Shown here: positions 33,806 to 47,400 of the stretch, one piece after another
How positions within the stretch are numbered: position 1 is the first letter of the stretch
How the letters are laid out: every line of letters starts with the position of its first letter
Source: Prunus persica
Lineage: Eukaryota > Streptophyta > Magnoliopsida > Rosales > Rosaceae
Reading direction: 5' to 3'
DNA: 64,000 nt
NCBI RefSeq assembly: GCF_000346465.2
Contig: NC_034016.1
Span: 6,114,362-6,178,361 of the forward strand
Made by a program: the position numbers and the translations under genes
Notes under the pieces: generated by a model
What the model was told of the DNA's origin: nothing
What the model saw: the letters and a program-made list of their open reading frames with translations, nothing else
Databases searched by the model: none

Positions 33806-35328
33806 ATAAACTAAAAATAATTTAGCCAGCATTGTGTAATAGTTTTCTGTTGAGCAAAATGATGACTAAGTTGGATTTCCTTTTGGTTTAATTTTGGCTC
33901 TATCAATCACTTCAAAATTCTTCAAAATTCTGTGTTATGCATCTAAGTTCTGTTATCATCGAAGTATTGCAACATTCAATAACATTGGTTTCAAATAAAA
34001 CAATGCGTAAATGAATGACCTCTGGTTATTATACTTTATTGCACGTTTGCTTGGCTGGAATGCTAAAATAGAAAATAGAATGGAATGGAGTGGTTTAAAA
34101 TGTTACCCTTTTTTCTTTACGATTTATAAATTTTAAAACTCAATAATATTTGAAAATTACTGTTGAAAATGAAACATGCAATATTGCCCTGATATTACAT
34201 GTCCAACCAATTCTTCTGCATAATTTCTTATGTATAATAGTAGATTAGATATATTCAAAACATAATTTTATGTTTTGCTGCTATTTTTTTTGTTTGAGCC
34301 TGAATTAATAGTGGCTAATCTCGTGGCTTTTGTGGAGACCAAAAATATAATTGGGTTGCCAATGAGGTCTAACTCAATATAGAAAATGGCATTGTGTAGA
34401 CTAGTAGACTTAGGTTTGAATCTTCATGGCACACTTTGGTAGTGTTTGTGAGAAACCGTCAGCAAAACTACCAGTGCAACTCATTAGGTTCTAGATAGCA
34501 CCCGGATAACATGGACCCTTTATTAAATTGTAAGATAGTTTTTTCCTCAAATCCTACAAACTCAAAATTTAGGTCAGCAACTTTATTAAATTGTTTAAGA
34601 ATATTTAACCCCTATTTTTTGTGGTTAACTTTTCTTGAGTCCTTTTTTGTTTGTACCTTTGTGATTTAATTATTCAAACATTTTAACCTAAAAAATTGAA
34701 ATTTGATTTGCATGATTATTTAACAAGTGAATGGATTTTTGTAAAGTTTGGGATGAGTTTTTGGGTTAAGATATGATTTCGATAAATTAAAAATTTTATT
34801 TTGATCGTTGGATTTAAATTTGGGTTGTTGGTTTTTTATTTTATTTTTTAAGTTGAAATCACTAAGATTTAACATGCACTGTTATATCATATTCCCGAAC
34901 CCGACCCGATAAGTAATATATTTATTTTTTAAGTTGGAAGTGCCCAAGATGGTATTGTAATTCCCATCCCCGAACCCGGCCCGATAAGTAATATATTTAT
35001 TTTTAAGTAGTTTATAATATAATATAACCATGTATGATTATAGGGTTTTAATGTCCTCAAACTTCGAGTTGCATTTTGGTCCCTCAACTAAATTATTGGT
35101 TTAAATGGTCCACCAACACTTTATTATTGGATTTTCTTTTGTGTTTATGCAAAAAAGATTTCAGTTGCCACAAGGATATGACTCATATATCATATCTTGA
35201 TTGGTTCCTTATATCCAAATAATGCGAAGCGATGAGTTAATTATTAGTTCTATAGTTATCAGTTCGTATTACGGGCCGGTCGATTTTGGCACATTGGTCC
35301 TATCGTTACATTTTGTCAATGTTGCTGT
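33806..35328. other. Intergenic; left arm of a diverged inverted repeat near 35015-35130
   Basis: AT-rich spacer with no gene. The stretch 35015-35130 (GAGTTGCATTTTGGTCCCTCAACTAAATTATTGG) is the inverse of sequence at 50345-50480 on the far side of the gypsy element. The retrotransposon may therefore have landed inside an older inverted-repeat element of about 0.9 kb. Confidence 0.5.
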
Positions 35329-35333
35329 CAAAT

Positions 35334-36906
35334 TGTTTGGGCCTAAATTCAGCACGCCAAAGTCCAAAAGACAGGCCCATGATAAAATTACCTGCCCAGC
35401 CCAAAGAACTTGAGAATAACAAAAATAGGATTCAGACAGGTTGGGCTTTACGCCAAAAATGTCGAAAACAAAGCCCCAGCCCAAGAAAGCCCAACGTGGA
35501 AACTTTCAATTGGGCTTCAAGGATCAGCCCGTAAATTTTTGTTAGGTTCAAACCCAAGGGATCAAAAACACACCCACGTGATTGCCTCAAAAAAGTCAGC
35601 AATTCCAACTAAATTTAAAATATGAGAGGGACATCTCTGAAACACTGCCAACAGAAGATCAAAAACCCATCTGTGTTCAAGATTTTGCTCCAAATCAATA
35701 CACCATCTTCCAAGGAATTCACGGATCACGCTTGCTAAATTAGAACAGAAAACAGGGAGCTGTTCAGAAAATACAAAAGAAAAGAACCAACCGCCATAAA
35801 AAGCCCACACAGACGGTGGCGTTGGTTGAATTAGAAAGCTGCCACCCAGGAAACCAGGGAAGGGACTGCTTTAGGAGGTGACTGCTCAGAGCCTATCTGC
35901 CATGATTGATAAGAAACCCTTCTTTACTTTACATTATAAGAGATCTTTTTACCGCCCATTATTTAGGATTAAAATCACCTCCCCAAGAGGGTCTCTTATA
36001 AAAACGAAAGTAGGCAAGGAAGCAAAGGACAACAAAAAACACAAAAAACACTCAAAAGATTCAACAATCAATCAAACAATCAGAAAACAACCAAAAGCTC
36101 ACTTGGATTCCAAGAGAAACCAGCTTTAGATCAGAATTCCAAAGTTCAGACTTAGAAAATAAGTCTTCTAAAAACGAGATCTCTCTCGTTACAAATTTGG
36201 TTCAGCAAAAGCCAAGCCAAACATAGTTTGAGTTTTCACAAATATGAAAACCTCAACAAATTTTACAGTGCAGTTCCAGCTTGCTAAGTCCTCGAGAACA
36301 GCCACTTCTGCCCCTTCAAACTGAAGAAGCTGCAGTTCTGCCCGCTCAAAAGCCTCCCAAGGCTTGAAGTAGATTAAAGCTCTGCCAAAATTGAACTTTG
36401 GTATCGATTTACAGCTGAAGCTAAACAGTTGAAGTTGTTGGCAGCTCAGTCCAGCACAGACATACTCAGTCCAGCCTGGATCAGAAGTTTCTACCCAGGC
36501 AGAAATGGGATTCCAGTCATCTCTTTGTCTTTCTAGAGTTGATTTCTCCCTTCTTAACTTTGTAAAAGGCAGTTCTGCCTAAAACAGTCCACTTCATTAT
36601 TATCTATTCTGGCCAGAACAACTATTTGATACTGAGATAAATTAAGAAATTCCTCACCAGTCTGAGGCAAGAAAAGAACTTACTTGGGAGATATTCCTCA
36701 CCCAAATTCACAATCATTTGTTTTAGAAGTCAGTAACTTGGGGCGCAAGTTATCCACTCTAAAAGGAAGTCTGCTAGAATTTACATTGCTAGCAGTGGCA
36801 CGCTCACACACCAAAGAAAGCTGACTTGTCGACCAAAAAATGGTCTCCAAGCCAGTGGGGAACTTCGCCCTTCCACCTCAGGAGTAGACACGAAAACGGG
36901 TGAACA
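35334..36906 (+). repeat. 5' LTR of the Tat element
   Basis: 1573 bp, TG...CA ends. A TATA box (TTATAAAAACG) lies near 35997, placing the likely transcript start just after it. It differs from the 3' LTR at about 22 positions counted by eye. Confidence 0.95.
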
Positions 36907-36907
36907 A

Positions 36908-36927
36908 TTTGGCATACCCAGTGGGAC
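36908..36927 (+). promoter_or_regulatory. Primer-binding site of the Tat element
   Basis: TTTGGCATACCCAGTGGGAC begins two bases after the 5' LTR, at the position and with the general form of Tat-lineage primer sites. The tRNA was not identified. Confidence 0.6.
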
Positions 36928-37005
36928 TTCTCAGTATACATGCTCTGACAGAATCATTCACAGATTTACAAATACCGGAAGATCTAGCCAGAACCCACAC
37001 CAGAT

Positions 37006-39450
37006 ATGGAGAAAAACAAGATGGTTCTCAGGGAAGGCCTCGAGTCAGAAGAAAGCGATGCTAGGCAATCTGCCCACGGCAGTACAGGAAGTAGACGTTC
37101 CAGGACTGGCTCCAAAAGGATGAATCAAATACAGGAGTCAGTACTCCGACAAGAAATCACAGTACAAAGGAGCTAGGACACTCTCAATAACATGAAAGCC
37201 ATGATGTAATGGCAGGTTAACAGACAGTTCCGAAAGGACCGAGAATCCGCCATGGCCAGAATCCCAAACCCGGATCCTGTAATCCAGCAGTTAGATCTCC
37301 CCTATGGCCCTCCGCCAGGACTAGCATGGCCATACCAGGAAAACCCCCTAGTTGCACAGATGGCTGGAGTGCCAGACCACAGAGAAATTCAGGCTGGTCC
37401 GAGGGAAGGAGCCCTTCCTAATCAAGAACACGAAGCCCCAGCCCAACCAGATGACCTTGCACTAGCTCAGAACCAGCCAGAACCTCAGCCCATTCCACCT
37501 CATGTGGCCCCACATGATCAACCTTTGGCGCTTCTGCCTGAACCACCAGCAGTGTTGCCATATAGACCCAGAAGGATGGACCCTAATCCATTCCCTCCAC
37601 CCGCAAGAGGAAGAAGAGGCAGAGGATGGAATAACCTTTTTGCTAATCATGACAGGAATAGGCCAAGGGCAAACTGGAGGAATCACCCAGAAGTCGAAGA
37701 GCAGGAAGAGCGCAGGGAGGAAGCTCCACCCAGACCATACAGAGCAGAGCCTAGGATTGATTACGTCCAGCCAGAACAGGGACAAAATCTTCCCCCCGTC
37801 AATGCTTTGAATGACATAGGAGCATTGCAAAGAATGATCAGAGAAATCATGGAGCCCGAGGCTAGAAGAGGGGAAAGGCTTACTTACAAAAAGCCATACC
37901 CAGCCTATATCGATCAAATACCGCTGTCTCCAGTTTTCAAAGTACCAAACTTCACTTTGTTCAATGGGGAGGACCCCCATGCTTCCTCAGTTGAACATAT
38001 AGGCAGGTTCTCCGTCCAATGCATAGCTATTGAGAACAACCATCTGTTGAAATTAAGGCTTTTCGGCAATTCTCTCTCTGGACAAGCTTTTACCTGGTAC
38101 ACCAGCCTGCCAGCTAACTCTGTTCAAACATGGGAACAGATGGAAAATGTCTTCCATGACTACTATTACAGGATTCAGCCAGAAGTCACCATCAATGATC
38201 TAGCTGCCCTTAAGCAAAGTGAAGATGAACCGGCCCAAGATTTCATAACCAGGTTCAGAAAGCTCAAAATGAAGTGCCGAATCCCTATGGAAGAAAGACA
38301 CTTCATCCAAATGGCCCAAGCCGCCCTTAAAATCTCTCTCAGGAAGAGGTTCGACGGAATGTTGTTCGGAGATCTGGCAGAACTGGCTGATAAGGCATCC
38401 AAATATGAGGAGTTACTCAGGGAAGAACAGCAGAGGAGGAACTCCTCCAAAGGTACATACTACAAAACCCCTTCTTCTTCAGTCCACCTGATCGAGGTGG
38501 AATCACAAGAAGATGCAGAGGAATCAGAAGAGAAAGAGGTTTCGGTGGCAGAAATGGCAAAACTAAAACATCCCATTAGTTGCAAAGCCCTTACAAAGCC
38601 ACCTAAAGACCAAAAGCCACCACCATTCACAGGAGGATTCGTTCCCAACAAGCCAACGCAAAACAAGGTTTACTCTTTTGATTTGACCAAGGTTGATGCC
38701 TTGTTCGATGAAATGCTACTGCAGAAGGCAATAGAAACGCCTCACAGAATACATAAGCTAGAAGAACTCAAGGGCAAACAGTACTGCAGGTGGCACAACT
38801 CTTGGAACCATTCTACCAATAGTTGTGTTGTTTTCAGGGACGTAATACAAGAAGGGATAACAGCAGGAAGGTTGAAATTGGCAGAAAAACCACCATCAGT
38901 CACAACGGATCCTTTCCCTCAACCACAAGTCAATATGGTCAACTTAAATTGGCCAGAACAGAGGGAAACTGACCCAATGGCAGATGCTGGTTGCAGCAGA
39001 GGCAGAAGAATCATAAGGGAAACCAGTCAAATACCAAGAGCGACCATCTCTGCTGGGGTGGTGCTCTGCAGTAGATGCAAATGTGAAACAGAGCTAGAGG
39101 TGGTTCTAGACAGACAAAATCAGCCCACACCTAGTGTCTTTGACAGGATTGGAACCTCATCCCGAGACAAAACAAGGCAGAAGAGCTGTCTTAGGCCTAC
39201 ACAATACAGCGAAAGGAGGATGGAGCAACCCAGAAAGGAAATACCAGTCAAGACACCCGGAAACGAAAAACCCTTGGCAACGATCATAGAGGGTAGATGG
39301 TATTCCGTAGGAAAAAGCGGTAGACCAACTCTGGAGCTAACCAGAACTCAGAAAAGGAGAATCCAGAGGCAATACTGCACATATCTTAAGAGCCAAGATA
39401 ATACGCAGGCACGTCCACAAACCAATTTTGCCAGGAAAAAAAAATCCTAA
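37006..39450 (+). pseudogene. Gag of the Tat element, with two nonsense codons
   Basis: The frame from ATG 37006 (MEKNKMVLREGL) runs in phase to 39450 but is broken by TAG at 37174 and TAA at 37207. The open part starts at 37252 (732 residues). It has a proline-rich N-terminus, a basic segment (RGRRGRGWNN), a Retrotrans_gag domain (about residues 225-390 of the open part, VPNFTLFNGEDPHASS to FRKLKMKC) and a Cys/His cluster (YCRWHNSWNHSTNSC) that may bind nucleic acid. Gag forms the virus-like particle. The start of the pol frame overlaps the gag end with a frame change near 39430. Confidence 0.85.
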
Positions 39451-40542
39451 AACACTTCCCCAGACAGAACAAAAAGCTTGCCAGTCAAGGGAATTGCTGA
39501 AAACAGAACCGCCAGCCAGGTCTCCTATCCATCTAGCCTCGTCATCCGGCAGTCATCCCGACACCACACAGGCACCAGAGAAATCCGGGTCTACCCCGCT
39601 ACAAGGAGAAGACGACTACACTGAGGAATATGAAGAAGAGCAATTGGACTACGAACCATCTGCAGACGATCAGAATGAGCCCCTCGGAGCAGCAGAGCAG
39701 GATGACTGGATGGAAGAATAGGGGAAGAATTAATGGAATTTGGTGAAGAATTGGACCCGGAAACAGAGGCTTTTGGCGCAGAATTAGAAGACCTGCTACA
39801 GGGTGATCTGGGAATTAACATGGTATTCATCCTACCAGGTAAATTCAGGGCGGCCGAGGGACAAGAAAGCACTTTGGAAGGTGATGTTTTCTCTCAGGAA
39901 AGCTTTGAGTGTAGATTGGCAGAAGCAAAGGAGCCACCAGAACCACAAGCAGACAACCTTAGGACAGGCGGAACAGCCAATAAACCAGCTACAGAGCAAC
40001 TTTGTTTCTCCAAACCAACCAGAGAAATGGCAAATCACCTCAGGCCTTTGTTTATAACGGCAAATCTTGGAGGTATTCCTATTTACAAGATCATGGTAGA
40101 TGGAGGTGCAGCCATTAATCTATTACCCCACAGAATGCTGACCAAGATGGGCAGAACAGAGAAGGATTTGATTCCAACACGTTTGACTGTCACCAACTTC
40201 GCTGGGGGCATCACAAAAATACATGGCATCTTAAACGTGGATGTCATAGTCGGAAGCAAAGAGTTGAAAATAGCATTCTTTGTGATAGACACTACTTCCA
40301 CCACCTACAATGTACTACTTGGCAGAGATTGGATTCACCAGAGCCTTTGTGTTCCTTCCACCCTCCACCAGCAGTTAGCACTATGGAATGAAGAAGGCTG
40401 CATAGAGATTATAGAGGCCGATCCACGGCCATTCCTGCCCTCTGCCATGTGCTTTGAAGCAAGGTATTATCATGATGACCTCGGTCCTTTCACTTTCCTT
40501 GGAGTCAACCAGAACGGCCGCCCCCATGGTGTCACGGCCTAA
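39428..40542 (+). pseudogene. Gag-pol linker and aspartic protease region
   Basis: Two frames, 39428-39721 (acidic linker) and 39733-40542, are shifted relative to each other, so at least one indel lies near 39725. The second holds the retroviral-type aspartic protease: LFITANLGGIPIYKIMVDGGAAINLLP, with the active-site Asp in VDGGA (usual form D-S/T-G-A), and a later VLLGRDWIH block. It ends in TAA at 40540. The same phase beyond it meets further stops before the RT region. Confidence 0.8.
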
Positions 40543-42419
40543 AGGCTCATTGAAGAAGGTTTAACCAGTTCTCTAGAAGACTGGAATAGACCTTTTTGTG
40601 CTGAACTTCCAGAACTCTGATGTTTAGTCCCAATCAACTGGACAAAGATCGAGCTGCAACAATCCGATCCATCACAAAACAGATTGTTGATATACTAGGG
40701 AGAAAGGAGGCTTTTCATATAGAATCCAGCCATCAATATGGCAGAATTCACCCATGAAAGCACAAAGGAACAAGAGGAGGAAATATTATAGGAGGAAGTA
40801 TTAGATTTTGCACCGGCAGCACTGGATGACTCCCTGCCAGAAGTGGAGGATCCTCTACAGGAGATAAACTTAGGGACAGAAGAAGATCCAATGCCTACTT
40901 TCATCAGCACACTTTTGAAGGAACCACTCAAGACTGAACTCATGGCACTTTTGCAGGAGTTTAGAGATTGTTTTGCCTGGCATTACCACAAGATGCCAGG
41001 ATTGGACAGGCAGTTAGTGGAGCACAAGCTGCCAATTAAAGATGGCTACCTTCCAGTCAAACAGGTCAGAAGAAGAATGTCTATGAACACAGAACTAAGG
41101 TCAAAAAAGAGATAGAAAGGCTGCTGAAGGCAGGATTCATCAGGCCAGCCGTCTATGCCGATTGGTTAGCAAATATTGTACCTGTTCTCAAAAGAAAAAC
41201 AGGGGCAGTTAGAATCTGCGTGGATTACAGAAATCTGAATGAGGCATCTCCTAAAGACGAATATCCTATGCCAATGGCAGACATGCTAGTGGATGAAGCT
41301 GCTCATAACCAGATGCTATCTTTCATGGACGGCAATGCAGGTTATAACCAGATTATGATGGCAGAACAAGACATCCACAAGACAGCATTTATGTGCCCAG
41401 GACATATAGGTGCTTTCGAATATACTGTAATGCCCTTCGATTTGAGAAATGCGGGGGCCACCTACCAAAGGGCAATGAATTCCATTTTTCATGATATGAT
41501 AGGACATTCCTTGGAAGTATATATAGATGACGTGGTAATTAAATCCCCCGAGGAAGGAAACCATGTAGCAGGCCTGAGAAAGGCATTCCTAAGAATGAGG
41601 CAGCACAAACTAAAAATGAACCCCAAAAAATGTGTTTTTGGAGTCCAAGCAGGAAATTTCTTAGGATTCTTGGTCCACCAGAGAGGTATAGAGGTTGACA
41701 GAAATAAAGCAAAATCAATCATAGAAGCCCTACCACCTCGGAACAAGAAGGAACTTCAGAGTCTCCTAGGAAAAATCAATTTTCTAAGGAGATTCATATC
41801 CCATTCTGCGGGAAAAATCCAACCTTTTTCTTCCCTGTTGAGGCTGAAGCAGGAACAAACATTCAAATGGGAAGAACAACACCAACAGGCTTTCCAGGAA
41901 ATAAAGCACTATCTCTCAAATCCACCAATTCTGTCCCCACCAAAAAGAGGCAGACCACTCAAGCTCTATGTATCTGCATCAGAAGTATCCATTGGAAGTC
42001 TGCTAGTTCAAGATAACAAAGAAGGAAAGGAACAAGCAGTATACTATCTAAGCAGAACATTAACAGAAGTGGAAAGAAGGTATTCCGCAATAGAAAGGCT
42101 TTGCCTGGCCTTGTATTTCACTGCTGTAAAACTCAGGCACTACATGCTGCCACACACTATCTACATCATTGCCAAGACAAACCTAATCAAATACATGCTA
42201 ACAAGACCAATGCTGAGGGGCAGAATTGGGAAATGGACTTTGGCTTTGACAGAATTCACCTTCAGGTATGTCCCCCAGAAAGTTGTCAAAGGGCAGGCTG
42301 TGGCAGACTTCTTAGCAGATCACCCAGGAGAGGAAATTGAAAACATGGATTCTTTGGACATAGCAAATGCAGATCTGCTAACTAGAGCTTATGTTTGCCT
42401 TAACAATCCAATCTATTAA
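40543..42419 (+). pseudogene. Reverse transcriptase-RNase H region of pol
   Basis: The RT starts near 40950 (DCFAWHYHKMPGLD) and is frame-shifted near 41100, after which the phase of 41104-42419 holds. Visible motifs are RICVDYRNLNEASPKD, the FMDGNAGYNQI palm segment, and YIDD at 41519-41530, the polymerase active site. The first RNase H follows (LKLYVSASEVSIGSLL, VYYLSRTLTEVERRYS) and looks degenerate at its catalytic Asp positions, as is common in Tat elements with two RNase H domains. A TAA at 42417 stops the frame. Several further stops lie in 40543-40800. Confidence 0.88.
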
Positions 42420-44231
42420 TTTCATCTCACACCTTGGAAATTATATTTTGATGGATCAAAGACAGATAAGGCTTCAGGAGCCGGGATTGTTCTGGAAGAA
42501 CCATTGGGGGTCAGATATTGCTATTCCTTCCAGTTAGATTTCCAGTGCACCAACAACAGGGCCGAGTATGAAGCTTTGATTATAGGGCTCGAGATGTTGG
42601 TAGAATTAGGAATCCAATCCGTGGAGATCTTGGGAGATTCCATGCTTGTCCTAAAGCAGATTGCTGGAGAATACAAGTGTCTAAATCCTTCTCTGGCTGT
42701 ATATCTAGTAGCAGCAGCTAGAAATCTGCTTGCAGAATTTAGAGAAGCTACTTGGGAACACATCCCAAGGGAGGAAAACTTTGCAGCCAATGAACTGGCT
42801 CAGGTGGCATCAGACATACAAATGCCCGAAGACTGCGTCCAAAGGATCATCAAGATAGGAAGGAAAAGTCTACCATCTGTTTTGACTAGAGGGATGGAGA
42901 TAGAAGTCAATTCTGCCTTAATCACTGAAGATGATTGGAGGGAGCCTATCATGACTTACTTACGATATCCCACTCTGCCCTCTAAGAAAAGAGTCAGAAT
43001 CAGGGCTACAAACTACCTCATGTGGAATGAAGATTTGGTCCGAAAAAGTAAGGATGAGGTGCTATTAAGGTGTCTCGGGAAGACAGAATATATGAAAGTC
43101 ATGGGAGAAACCCATGAGGGGATCTGTGGAGCTCACCAAGGGGGAAGAAAGATGTGCTGGTTAATCAGAAGGTATGGCTACTTCTGGCCAACCATGATGA
43201 AGGATTGCATCAACTATTCCAAGGGATGTGAGGCCTGTCAAAGGCACGGCCCAATCCAGCAGGCTCCTTCGGTTCCAATGAATCCAGTAGTAAAACCATG
43301 GCCTTTCAGGGGATGGGCAATGGATCTCATTGGCAAAATCTATCCAGCCAGCAACCAGCAGCACTGTTTCATTATCGTCGCCACAGATTATTTCACCAAG
43401 TGGGTAGAGGCCAAGCCAGTAAAAACCACAACATCTCAAGAAATCATCACCTTTATAGAAGAACAGATCATACAAAGATTTGGCATTCCAGAATCAATCA
43501 CAACAGATAGGGGTTCTTCTTTCATATCTAGGGATATGCTAGATATGGCAGAAACATTCAAGTTCAAACTGCTTCAATCTACTCCTTACTATGCTCAAGC
43601 TAATGGACAGGCAGAATCAAGTAACAAGGTGATTATCAATATCATCAGAAAGATGCTGGAGAAGAATCCAAAGCAGTGGCATGAGAAGTTATCAGAGACT
43701 TTGTGGGCATACAGAACTTCAAAGAGAGAAGCAACTGGCATGACCCCCTATGCTCTAACCTACGGCCATGATGCAATTCTTCCCATGGAGATAGCGGTCC
43801 AGTCTCTTAGAATTGCTCACCAGTACGGTCTCACTGGGGAGGATTACTCTCAAGCCATGCTGCTGGAATTGGAAGAATTAGATGCAAGCAGGATTGACAC
43901 CCTCAACAAACACTTAGCAGGAAAACAGGCTGTGTCGAGGGCCTACAACAAAAGAGTCAGAAACAAGAGTTTTGAAGAGGGGGAGATAGTCTGGAAGGCA
44001 ATTCTGCCCCTTGGAGCACACATAGCTGGATATGGGAAATGGTCACCTACATGGGAAGGCCCTTTTGTAATTAACTAGATCCTCGGAATGGGGGCATACA
44101 GGTTGCAGGACCGAGATGGAGTTATTCACACTGCCCCAATCAATGGTAAATGGTTAAAGAAGTTCTATCCAACCATGTGGGATTCGCAGGTTGTACAAAC
44201 AGATCCCGGGATAGAAGAGGAACAAGATTGA
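42420..44231 (+). pseudogene. Second RNase H and integrase of pol
   Basis: The frame continues in phase after the TAA at 42417. The archaeal-like RNase H shows YFDGS, NNRAEYEALIIGLE and EILGDSMLV, which supply its acidic residues. The integrase follows with an HHCC zinc finger (HEGICGAHQGG...CEACQRHG) and a DDE core (WAMDLIGKI, TTDRGSSFIS, ANGQAESSNKVI). A TAG at 44077 interrupts the C-terminal part, which then reads ILGMGAYRLQDRDG to the end near 44231. Both the RNase H and the integrase cores look complete. Confidence 0.9.
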
Positions 44232-44419
44232 CCCCTTTTTGTTTCTTGAAAAGAATTTTTGTTTGGATCTATTTTTGCTTTAAAGTTATTTTGTTTTTGC
44301 TTTCAAAACTGTGTTCGGTTATTGCATCAAGAGATAATAAAAAGCAGTGAAATACTATGAAAGCTTATATAAAAATAGCCACCTTCGCGGCAAATTATTC
44401 AAACAATAAAAAGAAGAAA

Positions 44420-47400
44420 CTAAAATCCTAGTTTCCTAAGAGTCTCCTGCAGGTTCGCCTTATTGACAGAAAGCTCTTTCTGGAGCAGCACCCCTTGATG
44501 AATTGAAGCCTCTGCAATTTCCAAGGCTGGCCTGGAAGCCGCAACCATGCTTTGCACAAGGAAAGTAGCCTTGGTCTTAGAACTCAGTCCAGCCCTAAGT
44601 CTGCTCTGCACCTCCCTGCACTCTGCCAGTTGTTTTTGGACCTCTTCAATTTGCTTCTCCAGCCTGTCTGCGGTAGCCCTGGCTTCCTTGTATCCTGCCA
44701 CCATATGGTCCAGTTATGCTTTCTGCTTTGCAAAATCAGCCAGGTTGGCTTCATGGGTGGCCTTGCAGAACTCAGAAGTCTTGAAAGTGGGCCTAAGATC
44801 TTCATAGCGATCATGCAGGTTGAGCACATCTCTGGCCAAGCTTAGGCCCATCTCAAGAATAGGCTTCGGAGCCATATTCTGCCTGTGTAGAAGGTCCAAG
44901 TCCTTCATCAGCTGATCAAAGGCTTTCGTGTCTTGGTCAAACTCCAGTTCAGTGGACTGCCAGATTTTCAACCTCTCCATGGCCTCCTCCACTGCCCTAG
45001 ATTTTGCCTTGCCTGGAAGAGAGCTGAGTTTCTCCAATCTATCCAATTGGGCATCCAGATCCATGGCTTCAAACTCTTCCAGTTCCGGATCAGCAAAAGA
45101 AGCCATGGCAGATGATCCTGAAAAGGAATGAATAGGCATCTGCAGAAAAAAGCATAGGTTAAGACAAGGCAGAAAGTGAAAAATAAGGGCCCAGAAGTTA
45201 TGAAAACTTATAGCAACAATGGGAGGCTTCAGGGGACTGGTCACCGCTGCCAGGACGCCAACATCTCTAGGCACTTCTACCTGGAAAGGCTAAAATAGTT
45301 AAAAATAAAGAACAAGGCAGAATTGCAGGAAAATATGGACAGTTAAGGAGGAGAATTACCACAACCACAGGGGCAGCAGCAGTTGTTTCCACTTCAGCCT
45401 CCGGAACTACAACAGACATTTCTGCCTGATCCACAGGCTCTGATGCAGACCGCTCCACCTGATCCTCAGTCGCTGGAGCGGCAGTAGAGTGCTCTGCCTC
45501 GGCATCCTCAAATAAGGCCAGTTTTGAGCTAGTCAGCTCAGCCCTTGGACCCCCTTGTTGCTTCTGTGCCAAGGCAATGCTCTCCGCAATCACCTCAGCA
45601 GGGATCTCCTCCTACAAAACAGGGGTTAGAACAGAAGGAAAGGGGCAAGAGGGGAACTGATGCAAATCACAGAAATTAAACTCACCTCTCCTTCCACCAC
45701 TGCCGCTTCTTCCTGAGGCATTCCTTCCAGCTCTTCCAGTTCTTTTTCCTGCTCTACCTCCTCAAAAGCCTCTCGCAGCTCTTCATCCGTCCCAGAGGTA
45801 GTGGTGGGGACTGCTGCGGTTTCTTCTGCAGCAACATATTCCACCTCACTCCTCTTTCTAAGTTTTTTCAACTTAGTAGGAGGAGGGGAAAGACTTTCAG
45901 CTGGACAGAACAAAAGGCAATATTAGGGAAGAGAAGACAGGTCAGAATAAGTCTGAAAGGAATAGGTGGAACATCACGAGCTTACCTGAAATGCCAGGCC
46001 GCGTGGTATTGTCCGAAGGAGGGGCAGGTCCTTTTCTTTTTCTTCTGCTAGAAAGAGCGGCCTCGGCAGGGGTTTGTTCTGCCTGGACCTCATCTCCTTC
46101 ATCTGCAGAAGGAAGCTCCAAGTCCCCGGCGGCAATAACAGAAGAGACTGCACCAAGGAATTAGAGATTAGAAACCAATCCAACAGGAAAAGACAGAAGA
46201 AAATTAAAAAGGAAGACTTACCAATCACTTCTCCAGCCTGAACAGACTGCCCACCTACGCTGGTCAGGGAAGGATCTGATATAGGCAGAATAGACATTAG
46301 AAATCGATCATCAAGATAGAATAAATCCCAGACAGAATCAAAAATCTACCTTCTATGATTTGTGCATTGATGTCTTTGATAGTCTGGATCATGTGCGTCT
46401 TGGCATCCCCATCCGCAAAAATGACCCAATTTTCCCAACCATCAAACAGCACCTTGAGGGCAGTGACAGAAGCAGGCAGACCCTGGAATTTAGCTTTCCA
46501 CCATGCGTCAAAATCGGCAGAACTGCAGGAATTCAGCTCCCACGAGGGATAGAGGGCATCCATGCTGTTGTTGATTTTGTTCACTGCACACCGAGCATCC
46601 TTGTGCACCTCCAGATCATCTGGATCCCTCCAAGAAAAGGCCCGGTTACAACTCCGATATGATTTCAGCGGAATGAGCTGAGGACAACCAAGCTGCCTTG
46701 CGCAGAAGTTGGGATGGTAAACTTCTGCCCCCAGATGATAGTTTGGAGGTTTGCCCCCACCATGGGGTAGATCTCTGGGCAGAGTAATGCTCAGAAATTT
46801 CCTCCTGAAGTCTGTTCTGGCAACCTCATCTTCTGGCTCCTTCTCAAACAACTGAAATCCGGTCTGGAACCAAGGATAGGTCCTTCTGATCACCACTTGC
46901 CACTGAGCTGCCGACCTTTTTGTACAATGCCTGAAGAACATCAAGTACTCCTCAATAGAACGCTTGGGCACTTCTGCCGACATCAGAGGAAGGGCCAGGA
47001 CTTGGTCTTCAGGCAGAACTATGTCTGGGAATCTTAGTTCTGGAAAATAGACCTGCAGCCAGATTTGGATCATCCAGAATGCGCCAGGGGCCGACAGGTT
47101 CAGTGGATTCTCCAGGGTGGCAGTGTGCAGATTCTTGAAAAGGTGAGCCAGAACTGTAGGCCCAAGCCCCACATAAGTGTGATTGTGAAATGCTTCTGCC
47201 AAATGTCTGTACTCTAGCAGAACTGCAGAAGACTGATTGGGGAGAATGAACCGGTTCAGCCAATACAAAAGGAACAACATGTGTTGTTGATCCTTGTCCT
47301 TCTCAGCACTGAATTTCTTCAGATAATTGGAGAAAGAGCAGTTCTGGTTGATCATGGCTGAAGAGATAGTGAAAGGAGTGGCCACTTTCTCTTGATTCCT

